Shown in pieces: positions 24,983 to 32,865 of a DNA stretch of 33,015 bases (position 1 is its first letter; each line of letters starts with the position of its first letter). Where the stretch lies: NCBI GenBank assembly GCA_944322285.1, contig CALUOR010000039.1, positions 1 through 33,015 on the forward strand, in the 5' to 3' direction. A model generated the notes under the pieces. That model made no database searches, was not told where the DNA came from, and saw only the letters and a program-made list of their open reading frames with translations. Both the position numbers and the translations under genes were made by a program. Source of the stretch: an uncultured Bacteroides sp. (lineage in GTDB: Bacteria; Bacteroidota; Bacteroidia; Bacteroidales; Bacteroidaceae).

Positions 24983-24990
24983 CAAATCTA
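24983..24990 (-). promoter_or_regulatory. Promoter -7 box of the YtxH cluster
   Basis: On the minus strand TAGATTTG (24990-24983) fits TAnnTTTG and ends 32 bases before the YtxH start. The leader also holds AAGGAGG. Confidence 0.6.
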
Positions 24991-25098
24991 ATATTATTTT
25001 TTGAAAAAACAGCCCTCTTAGAAGAGAATAAGGAGTGATATGTTCCTTAAATTAAATATATTTAACGGAATGAAGATGGTTAACCGCCAGCTTCGCAG

Positions 25099-25106
25099 TA
25101 TTTTTG
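25099..25106 (+). promoter_or_regulatory. Promoter -7 box of the lipocalin-like lipoprotein
   Basis: TATTTTTG fits TAnnTTTG and ends 23 bases before the ATG at 25130. Confidence 0.55.
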
Positions 25107-25129
25107 CTCGCTAATTGAAGTGAAGTTAT

Positions 25130-25546
25130 ATGCGTAGTAGATGGATGAGAATGAAGTGGGGAATGGGGCTTTTGGTTTTGCTCTGTTGCGTTTCCTGCAC
25201 GAAGGGAGGAGACTCTCCTTGGCTTGGAAGGTGGCAATTGCGTGAATACCAATACCCTAATGGAACAACACAGAAAGTAGACAGTGTCTTTTATGGGTTT
25301 CAGAAAGGGTCGTTTCTTGCGGTGTACATGGATGCCGGCGGAGCATACCAATCCATGTATGGTTATTACGACGAAGGAAATGATTCGCTGACCATTCATC
25401 TGTGGGAACCCGATTTGAACAGTGCGGCCTATCAGAAGTGGTTTGGTTGGGAGGATGAGAGTCGTTCGTTTCGTGTGCTGAGCTTGACCTCCAAAAGTTT
25501 GAAGTTGGATTATAAAGATACGGTTTATGTATTCCGTAGTTATTGA
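25130..25546 (+). CDS. Small lipocalin-like lipoprotein
   Basis: This 138-residue protein has a type II signal peptide with lipobox CVSC (Cys23). The mature part begins TKGGDSPWLGRWQLREY, a GxW start as in lipocalin-like lipoproteins, and is rich in alternating beta strands up to KLDYKDTVYVFRSY. No substrate or partner is known. A later ATG at codon 8 would also give a good signal peptide. A SPOR lipoprotein gene follows within 30 bases. Confidence 0.82.
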   Translation: MRSRWMRMKWGMGLLVLLCCVSCTKGGDSPWLGRWQLREYQYPNGTTQKVDSVFYGFQKGSFLAVYMDAGGAYQSMYGYYDEGNDSLTIHLWEPDLNSAAYQKWFGWEDESRSFRVLSLTSKSLKLDYKDTVYVFRSY

Positions 25547-25572
25547 GTAGATTAATAAATTATTTAATGATA

Positions 25573-26103
25573 ATGAAAATGAATAAATTGGCAGTTTTGG
25601 GAATGGGCGCTTTCATTGCAGTGGCGCTTGTTTCTTGTAAATCGAGTGAAAGCGCTTATAAGAAAGCGTATGAGAATGCTAAACAACAGGAATTGGCACA
25701 GACATCGGCCCAAGAGACGGTTACTCCTGTGCAGGAAGAGGTTACCCCGGTAGTGAGTGCCCCGGTGACTACTCCTCCCAAGGTGGTGGAAAGCGCTACT
25801 ACAACGACAGGTGTGCGCGAAGAAAAGGTTACCGTAGTGTCGGGCACGGACAACATGAAAGATTATAATGTAGTGGCCGGTAGCTTTTCGGTGAAAGCGA
25901 ATGCGGAAAGTCTGAAAGATTTCCTCATTGCTGAAGGCTACGATGCGATGGTGGCTTTCAATGCGGAAATCGCGATGTATCGTGTGATTGTCGCTACGTA
26001 TCATGACAGAGCTTCTGCGGCAGAGGCACGTGACGCTTTCAAGGCCAAATATCCCAACCGTAAGGATTTCCAGGGTGCATGGATGTTGTATCGCATTAAC
26101 TGA
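25573..26103 (+). CDS. SPOR domain lipoprotein
   Basis: The signal peptide ends in the lipobox LVSC (Cys22), so the protein is lipid-anchored. A Thr/Val/Pro-rich linker follows (about residues 45-95). The C-terminal SPOR domain (YNVVAGSFSVKANAESLKDF to the end) is of the type that binds denuded peptidoglycan glycan strands at division sites. The frame is open back to 25543 but only through a TTG. ATGs at 25567, 25573 and 25579 are all possible; 25573 gives 176 residues. A strong terminator follows. A role in cell-envelope maintenance is inferred from the domain. Confidence 0.87.
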   Translation: MKMNKLAVLGMGAFIAVALVSCKSSESAYKKAYENAKQQELAQTSAQETVTPVQEEVTPVVSAPVTTPPKVVESATTTTGVREEKVTVVSGTDNMKDYNVVAGSFSVKANAESLKDFLIAEGYDAMVAFNAEIAMYRVIVATYHDRASAAEARDAFKAKYPNRKDFQGAWMLYRIN

Positions 26104-26158
26104 TTCGTGGAATTTACAGGTAATTTGATAAAAGAATAATTCTGTACTTAATGAAAAG

Positions 26159-26195
26159 AAAGGACGTATCGGATAAACATGATACGTCCTTTTTT
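26159..26195 (+). terminator. Rho-independent terminator after the SPOR lipoprotein gene
   Basis: AGGACGTATC (26161-26170) pairs perfectly with GATACGTCCT (26181-26190) and is followed by five T, with a 10-base loop. It is immediately followed by the next promoter box. Confidence 0.9.
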
Positions 26196-26196
26196 G

Positions 26197-26204
26197 TATA
26201 TTTG
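26197..26204 (+). promoter_or_regulatory. Promoter -7 box of the AlkZ-related gene
   Basis: TATATTTG fits TAnnTTTG, starts one base after the terminator T run and ends 38 bases before the ATG at 26243. Confidence 0.6.
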
Positions 26205-26242
26205 TGCCATCTATACATCAAGTAAAATAAGATAGATTGAAC

Positions 26243-26935
26243 ATGGACGTGATATGCAGTGCAATGGATATGGAGCAGCAGGCGTTGGCGCTTGGATTCT
26301 TGCCTTTCTTTCGTTGTGGAGTGCCTGGATTTTCAATTGAGGAACGTACAGCGCGCGAGTATTGGTTCTCCGATGAGGAGGAAGGCCCGTGGGAATGGAA
26401 AGGACCCGTTATTCGGGAGGGCCATTGCGCCTATGGCAAGCTTTTCAATAAAAAAGCCGGTTATGTCAGTCTGGAGTGGCTGCCCGATTTGATGAATTAT
26501 CGCCGTTCCCGCCATTATGCCAAAGATGAAGATACTGCCGCATTGGATGATGTGGTGTTGCAGACCATTATTTCAGAAGGAAGTGCGACGGTCAAAGAGT
26601 TGCGCCGTTTGCTGGGTTTTGTACGCGGAAGGGGGCATCGTTCGGTCATGGAGCCGGTAGATAGGATGGGAGAAGTAGCGAAGGTATCTCTTGACCCCAT
26701 TCTTACCCGCCTGATGATGGGTCTGCAAGTTGTTATTGCCGATTTTGAATACAACACAGACCGTCATGGTCATCCTTACGGCTGGGGAGTGGCGCGTTAC
26801 ACTACGCCGGAAGTACTTTATGGCCGTTTAGAAGCCGGATGTACCCCCGAAGAATCTTTTCAGAAAATAAAAACACACCTCCATCGTTTGTTTCCTGATG
26901 TTGACGAACGGAAACTGTTGCCGTTGATAGGTTAG
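26243..26935 (+). CDS. AlkZ-related winged-helix protein
   Basis: This 230-residue protein resembles a stand-alone family annotated as AlkZ-related: ALGFLPFFRCGVPGFSIEE near the start, then YWFSDEEEGPWEWKGPV, YGKLFNKKAGYVSLEWLPD and, near the end, YGWGVARYTTPEVLYG. True AlkZ is a DNA glycosylase for interstrand crosslinks, but the catalytic QxQ motif is not seen here, so activity is uncertain. The ATG at 26243 is used rather than the upstream TTG. It is a single-gene unit between a terminator and a long repeat region. Confidence 0.72.
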   Translation: MDVICSAMDMEQQALALGFLPFFRCGVPGFSIEERTAREYWFSDEEEGPWEWKGPVIREGHCAYGKLFNKKAGYVSLEWLPDLMNYRRSRHYAKDEDTAALDDVVLQTIISEGSATVKELRRLLGFVRGRGHRSVMEPVDRMGEVAKVSLDPILTRLMMGLQVVIADFEYNTDRHGHPYGWGVARYTTPEVLYGRLEAGCTPEESFQKIKTHLHRLFPDVDERKLLPLIG

Positions 26936-26940
26936 AGTTT

Positions 26941-27236
26941 TGTAAAGCCATTTCTCAGTTTTCAAAACCGCCGCATTCTTGCCTCTAAATCAGCGCACTA
27001 TTTCCGCTCAAATACTTAAGTGTTTGTACCCCAAACACTGCGCTGTTTTGGTATAAACACTGCGCTGATTGAACGCAATTAGCGCAGTGTTTCTGAAGGA
27101 ACTAATCGGCTAATAATCAGTGAGATATATAAATCATTACATTATTTGAAGGATTTTACGCTCCAATTTTATACGTTCGTTAACAACTGAAGCATCGAAG
27201 GTTTATTAGATGTTAAATCTTTATGTAAAATAAAAT
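26941..27236 (+). repeat. 296-base structured dispersed element, copy 2
   Basis: This aligns gap-free with 10558-10853. The 12-base stem is kept (27056-27067 with 27080-27091), with its closing G-C pair changed to G-T, which still pairs in RNA. In the third stem one G-C pair has become A-T, while two other pairs are lost. As in copy 1 it follows a plus-strand gene. It begins the 979-base gap before the fimbrial locus; the remaining features of that gap are listed separately. Confidence 0.8.
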
Positions 27237-27329
27237 GATAATTTATCTATTAAATGAAGAATGATGAATTAAGAATGAAGAATTAGAGTAATCAAGAGGG
27301 TGTGTCGTAATGTAAGGTTGCTATCATTT

Positions 27330-27412
27330 TGTCACCCTGAGCGTAGTCGAAGGGTCTCATGTAAGACCTCCTCATGCGCTACGTGAGATGTCTCGACAAG
27401 CTCGACATGACA
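27330..27412. repeat. Imperfect inverted repeat of the TGTCA...CTC type
   Basis: An arm starting TGTCACCCTGAGCGTAGTCG (27330-27358) faces GAGATGTCTCGACAAGCTCG... (27385-27412), forming a large imperfect hairpin. Sequences of this style are common as dispersed palindromes in Bacteroidetes genomes. A short AT-rich patch with repeated GAATGA/GAATTA (27253-27287) precedes it. Confidence 0.65.
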
Positions 27413-27467
27413 GATTGCATTCATCGAAAGAAAAATCTGTGTGAATCTGTCTCATCTGTGTGCCATT

Positions 27468-27521
27468 AAACACAGCGCAGCCCAATTAGCACATTGGCAC
27501 ATTAACATATTAGCACATTAA
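27468..27521 (+). repeat. 54-base dispersed intergenic repeat, copy 2
   Basis: It matches 7619-7672 at 52 of 54 positions, in the same orientation, 20 kb away. Confidence 0.85.
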
Positions 27522-27575
27522 ATTAAGAACTCAAAAAATTTGCGCTCCATATACCAAATAATCCGATAAAATGCG

Positions 27576-27583
27576 TACCTTTG
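27576..27583 (+). promoter_or_regulatory. Possible promoter -7 box of the fimbrial locus
   Basis: TACCTTTG fits TAnnTTTG, but no -33 partner is seen at the right distance. It lies 331 bases before the ATG at 27915 and would give a long leader holding a large hairpin and an AC microsatellite. Confidence 0.45.
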
Positions 27584-27631
27584 GCGCAACAACTCCTAAT
27601 AACGACAAAATAACCGGAAAATAACATGCGT

Positions 27632-27726
27632 TTTTCAGTCCTAAATACACAGAAACTGACCGCTTCCGCCGCCAGTGGAAAACGGACGTATTTCTCTGTA
27701 TTTCAGGAGAAAAAGTGGGCTGAAAA
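27632..27726 (+). other. Long structured leader hairpin before the fimbrial genes
   Basis: TTTTCAG (27632-27638) pairs with CTGAAAA (27720-27726). Inside, AAATACACAGAAA (27643-27655) pairs with TTTCTCTGTATTT (27691-27703) at 12 of 13 positions, and CTTCC faces GGAAA in the loop. The result is a stacked stem of about 95 bases. Confidence 0.6.
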
Positions 27727-27750
27727 CTTGTGTATGTGCGGATTTATTTT

Positions 27751-27785
<35 letters not shown>

Positions 27786-27914
27786 GTAGAGGCCTCGCGC
27801 GTTAAGATAAGAAAAACATTTCATATAACCATGACCCCCTTATCTATATTTTCAGGTAAGAGGCATGGTTTTTCTTGTATTTATACATTTCCTCATTACT
27901 TATTATCTATCCTT

Positions 27915-28928
27915 ATGAATAAGAAAAAGCCGATACTGCTTGTATGGGCCGTGGCCGTCGTGTGCCTGGGCGGCTTCACCGCCTGCGGCGATGACGAACC
28001 GCTGTCGCCCGATCCCACGCCCGTAGTGCCCGACCCTGAACCCGAGCCGGAGCCTGACCCGGAACCCGTTCCCGCCGACACCGTGAAGACCCGCACCCTG
28101 CGCATCGTGCCCGACTGGAGCGACGCCCTTGCGGAAGAGCACCTGCCGGGTAGTTTCCGACTGGCGATAGGCGACACGACACTGACCGCCAGCGACATCC
28201 ATACACCTATATTATATAGGGATTCCGTGCAGACGGGACCTTATAGATTGGTTGCTTATAACGAGTCGAAGGGCATCACCATCACCCCAGATTCCATCGC
28301 CACCATTCAGACGGTGGAAGATACTTTGCTGGCCGCTCTGCCGGACTACCTCTTTGCCGCGGACACCACCGCCACGGTAGAGGCGGGCGACACGGCTACG
28401 GTGAATCTGCGTATGCGCCGCCTGGTAATGCCCATCACCCTGACTTTAAACTTTACCGAGCCTGCCGAAGTGGCCGATGTGCGCGGCACGTTGAGCGGAC
28501 TCATCTCCTCCATCCATCTGCCGGACGGGACACCGGTGAAAACGGAGACCGGCACCCGCAGTGAAGCGGACGCGATTATCGCCAAGGCACTGATGGCCTA
28601 TGAAACCCTGCCGGACAACAAAGGCATTCGCTTGCTGGTACGTACCTTCGGCATCGACCGGGAGGAGCGGCAGCAGCTGGACGCAGTCATTACCCTGGCG
28701 GACGGCCGTATCCTGACTTTACATGTAGACATGACGGAAGCCTTGCGGAAATCCGAGCACTTGGAAGCCATCGCTTTGGAGAACAGCATCGATACCGCCA
28801 AGCCCGAGCCGGAGCCGGAACCGGAAGACCCGCCCCGTCCGCCCCACCGGCCCAAAGTCCCGATAGACGTGTCGGGCACCATCAATGACTGGAAAGTGGT
28901 GAATGGCGAAAGCGTGGAAGCGAAGTGA
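27915..28928 (+). CDS. FimB/Mfa2-like fimbrial anchor lipoprotein
   Basis: This 337-residue lipoprotein has the lipobox FTAC (Cys24) and then a Pro/Glu-rich linker (PDPEPEPEPDPEP) that should span from the membrane. The body resembles Mfa2/FimB-type (DUF5119-like) anchor subunits: SVQTGPYRLVAYNES, a beta domain with TATVNLRMRRLVMPITLTL, and LSGLISSIHLPDG. A second PE-rich patch lies near the C-terminus. These proteins cap and anchor type V fimbriae in the outer membrane. The ATG at 27915 is chosen because it gives a clean signal peptide; an in-frame ATG at 27831 adds 28 residues of unlike character. Fimbrillin genes follow at 27 and 29 base gaps. Confidence 0.75.
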   Translation: MNKKKPILLVWAVAVVCLGGFTACGDDEPLSPDPTPVVPDPEPEPEPDPEPVPADTVKTRTLRIVPDWSDALAEEHLPGSFRLAIGDTTLTASDIHTPILYRDSVQTGPYRLVAYNESKGITITPDSIATIQTVEDTLLAALPDYLFAADTTATVEAGDTATVNLRMRRLVMPITLTLNFTEPAEVADVRGTLSGLISSIHLPDGTPVKTETGTRSEADAIIAKALMAYETLPDNKGIRLLVRTFGIDREERQQLDAVITLADGRILTLHVDMTEALRKSEHLEAIALENSIDTAKPEPEPEPEDPPRPPHRPKVPIDVSGTINDWKVVNGESVEAK

Positions 28929-28955
28929 ATACGATTTTAACAACAAAAGAGATTT

Positions 28956-29876
28956 ATGAATACGAAAAGAACATTTTTCTACACAATGCTGGCAGCGGGC
29001 CTGCTGGCAAGTTGCACCAACGACGAACTGGCGGACAATCCGCTGGCAGACGGTCCGGTGGCCGCGCAGGTGACGGCAGATATCAGCCAGACCCTGACCC
29101 GTGTCAGTGCCAATGGCTTATCGGCATCATTCACCGCTGGCGACGAAATTAACGTGGTGGCAGACGGCAACGCGACTTACGTCTATACCTTGCAAGACAA
29201 TGGTACGACGTGGTCGGCCGGGGATCATCCTTATTACTTCAAGGGCAGAGGCATAGTGTCCTTCCAGGCGTGGTATGCCGCCCCTACCATTAAGCCTGAA
29301 AACAATGTCATTGAAATCAACACCAAGAATCAGACTGTCAGCAGCGGATGGAACCAGTGGGACATCCTTGCCACGCCTGTAGTGGAGACCGATGTCTCTT
29401 CTCCGACAGTAGCCTTCACCGGCACCGATGCCTTCAGCCATGTCATGACACAGGTTACGATGGTGTTCAAGAAAGGCGACGGCATCAGCGACCTTGCGGC
29501 ATTGAAAGGTTATACGCTTAAAAGCCTGACCACCGATGCCACGTTCAACACGCTGGATTGTACGCTGACTCCGGGCACAACGACAGATGATATAGCCGTT
29601 ACCGGTATCGAAGATGCATCTGGCGAGGAATACACCTGCACCCCGCTCATCCTCGTGCCGCAGACTGTTACCGGCACGATAGCCCTCGAAGTCGCCTACA
29701 ACGGCGAGACCTATAAGGCAGAACTCAATGCCCCGACAGCCGGTTTGCAGGCAGGTTACAGCTATACCTACAATGTCACCATCAAGAACACTGAACTGGA
29801 GGTGACTAATGCCAGCATCAATGGTTGGCATTCGGATCAAGATACTTATAATCAAGGTGATGCCACACTACAATAA
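28956..29876 (+). CDS. Fimbrillin family lipoprotein 1
   Basis: This 306-residue protein starts with a lipoprotein signal (lipobox LASC, Cys20) and the mature stretch TNDELADNP. The Mfa-like_1 pattern follows: TLTRVSANGLSASFTAGDEI, an AFSHVMTQVTMVFKKGDG strand pair and a C-terminal INGWHSDQD. The arginine in TLTR is where protease trimming occurs in known type V fimbriae before strand-exchange assembly; processing here is inferred. It probably belongs to one operon with the anchor gene and fimbrillin 2. Confidence 0.85.
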   Translation: MNTKRTFFYTMLAAGLLASCTNDELADNPLADGPVAAQVTADISQTLTRVSANGLSASFTAGDEINVVADGNATYVYTLQDNGTTWSAGDHPYYFKGRGIVSFQAWYAAPTIKPENNVIEINTKNQTVSSGWNQWDILATPVVETDVSSPTVAFTGTDAFSHVMTQVTMVFKKGDGISDLAALKGYTLKSLTTDATFNTLDCTLTPGTTTDDIAVTGIEDASGEEYTCTPLILVPQTVTGTIALEVAYNGETYKAELNAPTAGLQAGYSYTYNVTIKNTELEVTNASINGWHSDQDTYNQGDATLQ

Positions 29877-29905
29877 ATTATCAGGAACGGAATAAACTTA
29901 GAATA

Positions 29906-30796
29906 ATGAAACAATATATCCTTCTCGCAGCAACGGCACTCACGCTTGCCGCCTGCACCAACGACGAAATGACCACCGCCACAGACGGCAAGGTGGCCCT
30001 GAAAGTGAACGCCTCCATCGGCACGGTGGATACCCGCGCTGTCGGCACGCAGTGGACTACAGGAGACCAGATAGGCATCTCCACCGAGGAAGGTACGGGT
30101 ACTTATTACAAGAACGTGTGCTACGAATGGAACGGCAGCAGCTTCACCACCTCGTCGAATAACGCCATCTTCTTCGAGACCTCGGAAACGGTGACTTTCC
30201 ACGCCTACTATCCTTACAAAGGAAGCGCGGACTATACCGGCGTAAGCACTGCTGCCGACAACCAGACAACCGCCAACCAGCCGAAGATAGACTTCCTCTA
30301 TGCCAGCGGAGCCACCGCCAGCAAGGACAAACCTACCGTCAACTTCACCGGCGACCACGCCTTCACCCATCGCATGAGCCAAATCACCCTGACATTCATC
30401 GAAGGGGACGGTATGGATTTGGACGGCTCGTGGAGCTACACGCTCGGCGGACTGAAGTTACAGGGCACGTTCTCCCCGCAGACGGGCATCGCCACGGCTG
30501 ATGACGTGACGGCAGCCCTGCTCACCGTCAACCTTACAGAAGTGCAGCCCACAAGCGGCAGCTACATCGCCCCCTCGCTCATCCTCTTCCCGCAGGAGGT
30601 GACAAGCATCCCCATCACCGTCACCGTGGGCGGACAGGACTACACCGGCACGCTGAGCGTGAAGGACGGCAAGCTCCAGTCCGGCAACAACTATACTTGG
30701 AAGATTACCGTCAGCAAGACCGACATAAGTGTCGGCAAAGCTGAAATAAAGAACTGGGAAACCGTTGACAACGGCGGAACCACGGCAACGATGTAA
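29906..30796 (+). CDS. Fimbrillin family lipoprotein 2
   Basis: This 296-residue protein has lipobox LAAC (Cys17) and the same TNDE start as the previous gene. Fimbrillin marks include GTVDTRAVGTQWTTGDQIGI (arginine cleavage site and W..GD.IG), HAFTHRMSQITLTFIEGDG and AEIKNWETVDNGG at the end. Length and layout match fimbrillin 1, but sequence identity is modest, so they are probably different subunits (shaft, accessory or tip). A 210-base gap with two small hairpins separates it from a toxin-antitoxin pair. Confidence 0.86.
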   Translation: MKQYILLAATALTLAACTNDEMTTATDGKVALKVNASIGTVDTRAVGTQWTTGDQIGISTEEGTGTYYKNVCYEWNGSSFTTSSNNAIFFETSETVTFHAYYPYKGSADYTGVSTAADNQTTANQPKIDFLYASGATASKDKPTVNFTGDHAFTHRMSQITLTFIEGDGMDLDGSWSYTLGGLKLQGTFSPQTGIATADDVTAALLTVNLTEVQPTSGSYIAPSLILFPQEVTSIPITVTVGGQDYTGTLSVKDGKLQSGNNYTWKITVSKTDISVGKAEIKNWETVDNGGTTATM

Positions 30797-30966
30797 CACG
30801 GCCACAGCCATCCCGTGCGGCGGCGTAAGCACGGAGTTGCGCCCTATATATAATAATAAGGTGTAGCTGCCTCTTTCGCAGGAGGCGGTGGCGCGAATAA
30901 ATTAATAATCAGAGCGTTCTTTGAAAGATTTGTGTGAGGAGGAGACGGATTGTCAAGAAAAAGCAG

Positions 30967-30974
30967 TATCTTTG
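30967..30974 (+). promoter_or_regulatory. Promoter -7 box of the GNAT toxin-antitoxin pair
   Basis: TATCTTTG ends 32 bases before the antitoxin ATG. A good Shine-Dalgarno AAAGGAG lies between them. The pair therefore has its own promoter inside the fimbrial locus. Confidence 0.7.
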
Positions 30975-31006
30975 CGTTGTAAATCAACAGAGAAAGGAGA
31001 AAGATT

Positions 31007-31195
31007 ATGGCAAGACCAATTAGAGAGACCCCGATACTTTACGGGAAAGACGCGGAACGTTTCGTAAAAGAAATGAAGCGCGTGGAAAGCCTGACTCCTG
31101 AGGAGCGGAAAGCCAATCGGGAAAAGCTCCGCCAGGAAGCGGAACGTATAAAGAAGAAATGGAATTTGACTTTTGAAGGATGTCAAGGATGGTAA
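31007..31195 (+). CDS. Putative antitoxin of a GNAT-type toxin-antitoxin pair
   Basis: This 62-residue, highly charged helical protein starts MARPIRETPILYGKDAERFV and continues with a Glu/Arg/Lys-rich helix. I recognise the MARPI(R/K)ETP start as a frequent small partner upstream of GNAT genes in Bacteroidetes. It lacks the ribbon-helix-helix DUF1778 fold of classic TacA antitoxins. Its end overlaps the toxin start by seven bases. Antitoxin role is inferred from position and size only. Confidence 0.65.
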   Translation: MARPIRETPILYGKDAERFVKEMKRVESLTPEERKANREKLRQEAERIKKKWNLTFEGCQGW

Positions 31196-31701
31196 TCGTT
31201 TATTTGACTGAAAGCTATGAGATGAAACCGTTCGATTGCGGAGATGCCGACTTGAACGGTTTCTTGCTGAATGACGCCAAGCTGTATGCGGAAAAGAAAT
31301 TGGCCTATACATATATTTTAGAAGATGATGATAGGAACATCGTTGCCTACTACAGCCTGCTGAATGACAAAATATCTAAACGAGATGCCAGTAACGCCAC
31401 ATGGCGGAAAGTCAAAAAACTATTTCCGCACCGGAAACATTTCAACAGCTATCCGGCCATTAAGATAGGACGGTTTGCCGTGTCAAAAGCGTATAACGGG
31501 CAAGGCATAGGCAGCGAACTGATGAACCAGATAAAGCAAAGCCTTGTCGAAAATGGAAATTATTCGGCATTCCGCTTTCTGACGGTAGATGCTTATCTCA
31601 CGGCTATCCCTTTTTATGAAAAGAACGGGTTTAAGCTCTTGTTGTCGGATGACGCAAACGAGCATACCCGCCTCATGTACTTCGACATGATGGAACTATA
31701 A
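31189..31701 (+). CDS. GNAT family N-acetyltransferase, probable TacT-like toxin
   Basis: This 170-residue GNAT enzyme has IGRFAVSKAYNGQGIGSELM with the acetyl-CoA loop at residues 103-108 (NGQGIG), and a C-terminal AIPFYEKNGF. The pattern is that of TacT-type toxins, which acetylate aminoacyl-tRNA and block translation. The ATG at 31189 is preferred because GAAGGA lies 8 bases upstream; the ATG at 31180 is an alternative. The upstream small gene and coupled overlap support a toxin-antitoxin pair, though a housekeeping acetyltransferase cannot be excluded. It is inserted between fimbrillin genes. Confidence 0.8.
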   Translation: MVIVYLTESYEMKPFDCGDADLNGFLLNDAKLYAEKKLAYTYILEDDDRNIVAYYSLLNDKISKRDASNATWRKVKKLFPHRKHFNSYPAIKIGRFAVSKAYNGQGIGSELMNQIKQSLVENGNYSAFRFLTVDAYLTAIPFYEKNGFKLLLSDDANEHTRLMYFDMMEL

Positions 31702-31787
31702 TCTTTCTCCCTTCCTTTCTCTTCCCTCCCCACACACAATCTCTCCAAGCGACGCTCATAAAACGGAACCAATAACTTATGAGCGAT

Positions 31788-32720
31788 ATGAAACATTCTT
31801 TTTTAGTACTCTGTGCGGCAGCCCTTGTCCTCGCCGCCTGCTCGCAGGACGAACCGGCAGGCGACAGTCTGCCCGGAGGGAAGTACCCATTGGAACTGAC
31901 AGCTGCCAATCTGCATGAAGCCGTGGCCACACCCGCCGTGACCGGAACTCGGAGCACGGTGGACGGCAACTGGGAGGATGCCCTTTCGGTAGCCGTGCAA
32001 GTGGGCGGTGAAAACGGTCCGGTCAAGGAATACGAAGTTGCAAGCACCTCGGGCAACGGTGCGAAACTGACCTGTCCCACCCTTACCGAGGACGATACCC
32101 AGTTCTGGTGGACGTCAAGCACTGAAAGCAAGACGGTCAGGGCATGGTATCCTTACAGCGAGACCGTGCCCGAGGACTGGCCTGTCTCCCTTACTCAGAC
32201 TGAAGAAACGCTGAAAAAGGAAGACTTCATGATGACTGATGGACAAGTAACAGTATCCCTAAACAATCCGCAAATAGCCTTTAGTCACCTGTTGGCCAAG
32301 GTGGAGATAAACCTAATGCAGTCCGAATACCTGCGGAACGCATCCAAGGTCAGTGTCAGCCTTCCCGGAATGTATGGGATAGGTACATTAAAAGACTTAT
32401 CAACTTATCCATATATTAACGCTAAGATCGGAGAAAATCCCGATAAAGAAATTACCCCTTACAAGTTGCCATCGGCCAATGACGACTGTTATGCCTCTTA
32501 TCAGGCTCTTGTCATTCCTGACGAAGTATCGGGAAGCAAGGAAATTAAGGTAGTGGTGGATGATATAATTTACACATTATCAAGCGTGGCTGCATATAAT
32601 TCAAGATATAGATATACCTATAACATCACCGTTCAGGAGGAAGGTCTGAAAGTATCGGTAGCGCAAAGCACTGCCTGGACAGACGGCGACGACGGCGAAG
32701 GCTCCGTAGCCCTGCCCTGA
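31788..32720 (+). CDS. Fimbrillin family lipoprotein 3
   Basis: This 310-residue protein has lipobox LAAC (Cys18) and SQDEPAGD after it. TGTRSTVDGNWEDALSVAV carries the arginine cleavage and W motif, IAFSHLLAKVEINLM the central fimbrillin strand pair, and RYTYNITVQEEGLKVS the late strand, ending near ISTAWTDGD-like sequence. It is less similar to fimbrillins 1 and 2 than they are to each other in motif spacing. An ATG three codons earlier (31779) is possible. It may be an accessory or tip subunit. Confidence 0.8.
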   Translation: MKHSFLVLCAAALVLAACSQDEPAGDSLPGGKYPLELTAANLHEAVATPAVTGTRSTVDGNWEDALSVAVQVGGENGPVKEYEVASTSGNGAKLTCPTLTEDDTQFWWTSSTESKTVRAWYPYSETVPEDWPVSLTQTEETLKKEDFMMTDGQVTVSLNNPQIAFSHLLAKVEINLMQSEYLRNASKVSVSLPGMYGIGTLKDLSTYPYINAKIGENPDKEITPYKLPSANDDCYASYQALVIPDEVSGSKEIKVVVDDIIYTLSSVAAYNSRYRYTYNITVQEEGLKVSVAQSTAWTDGDDGEGSVALP

Positions 32721-32749
32721 TAGGCATCAACCCATAAAGACAAAAGGAT

Positions 32750-32857
32750 ATGATTCGCAAGATACTGACATATTACGCCGAACGCTTGGAGGAATACCTC
32801 AGCCGCACCCACCGCCGCCCCGAAGGGCTTGCCACGGTGGGGATGATAGGGGAATAG
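32750..32857 (+). CDS. Possible 35-residue small protein after fimbrillin 3
   Basis: A short frame reads MIRKILTYYAERLEEYLSRT and continues HRRPEGLATVGMIGE. It begins 29 bases after the fimbrillin stop, and AAAGGA lies close upstream. It could form a single amphipathic helix. The composition looks protein-like, but no family is named and it may not be translated. Confidence 0.45.
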   Translation: MIRKILTYYAERLEEYLSRTHRRPEGLATVGMIGE

Positions 32858-32865
32858 AATATAGC

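Noticed and set aside
27831-27914. Start of the anchor lipoprotein at 27831
   Set aside because: It would add 28 residues before the true signal peptide and bury it; the ATG at 27915 gives a clean lipoprotein signal.
27896-28198. Glycine/serine-rich minus-strand frames opposite the PE-rich linker
   Set aside because: They are the complement of the Pro/Glu repeat coding sequence and have no independent support.
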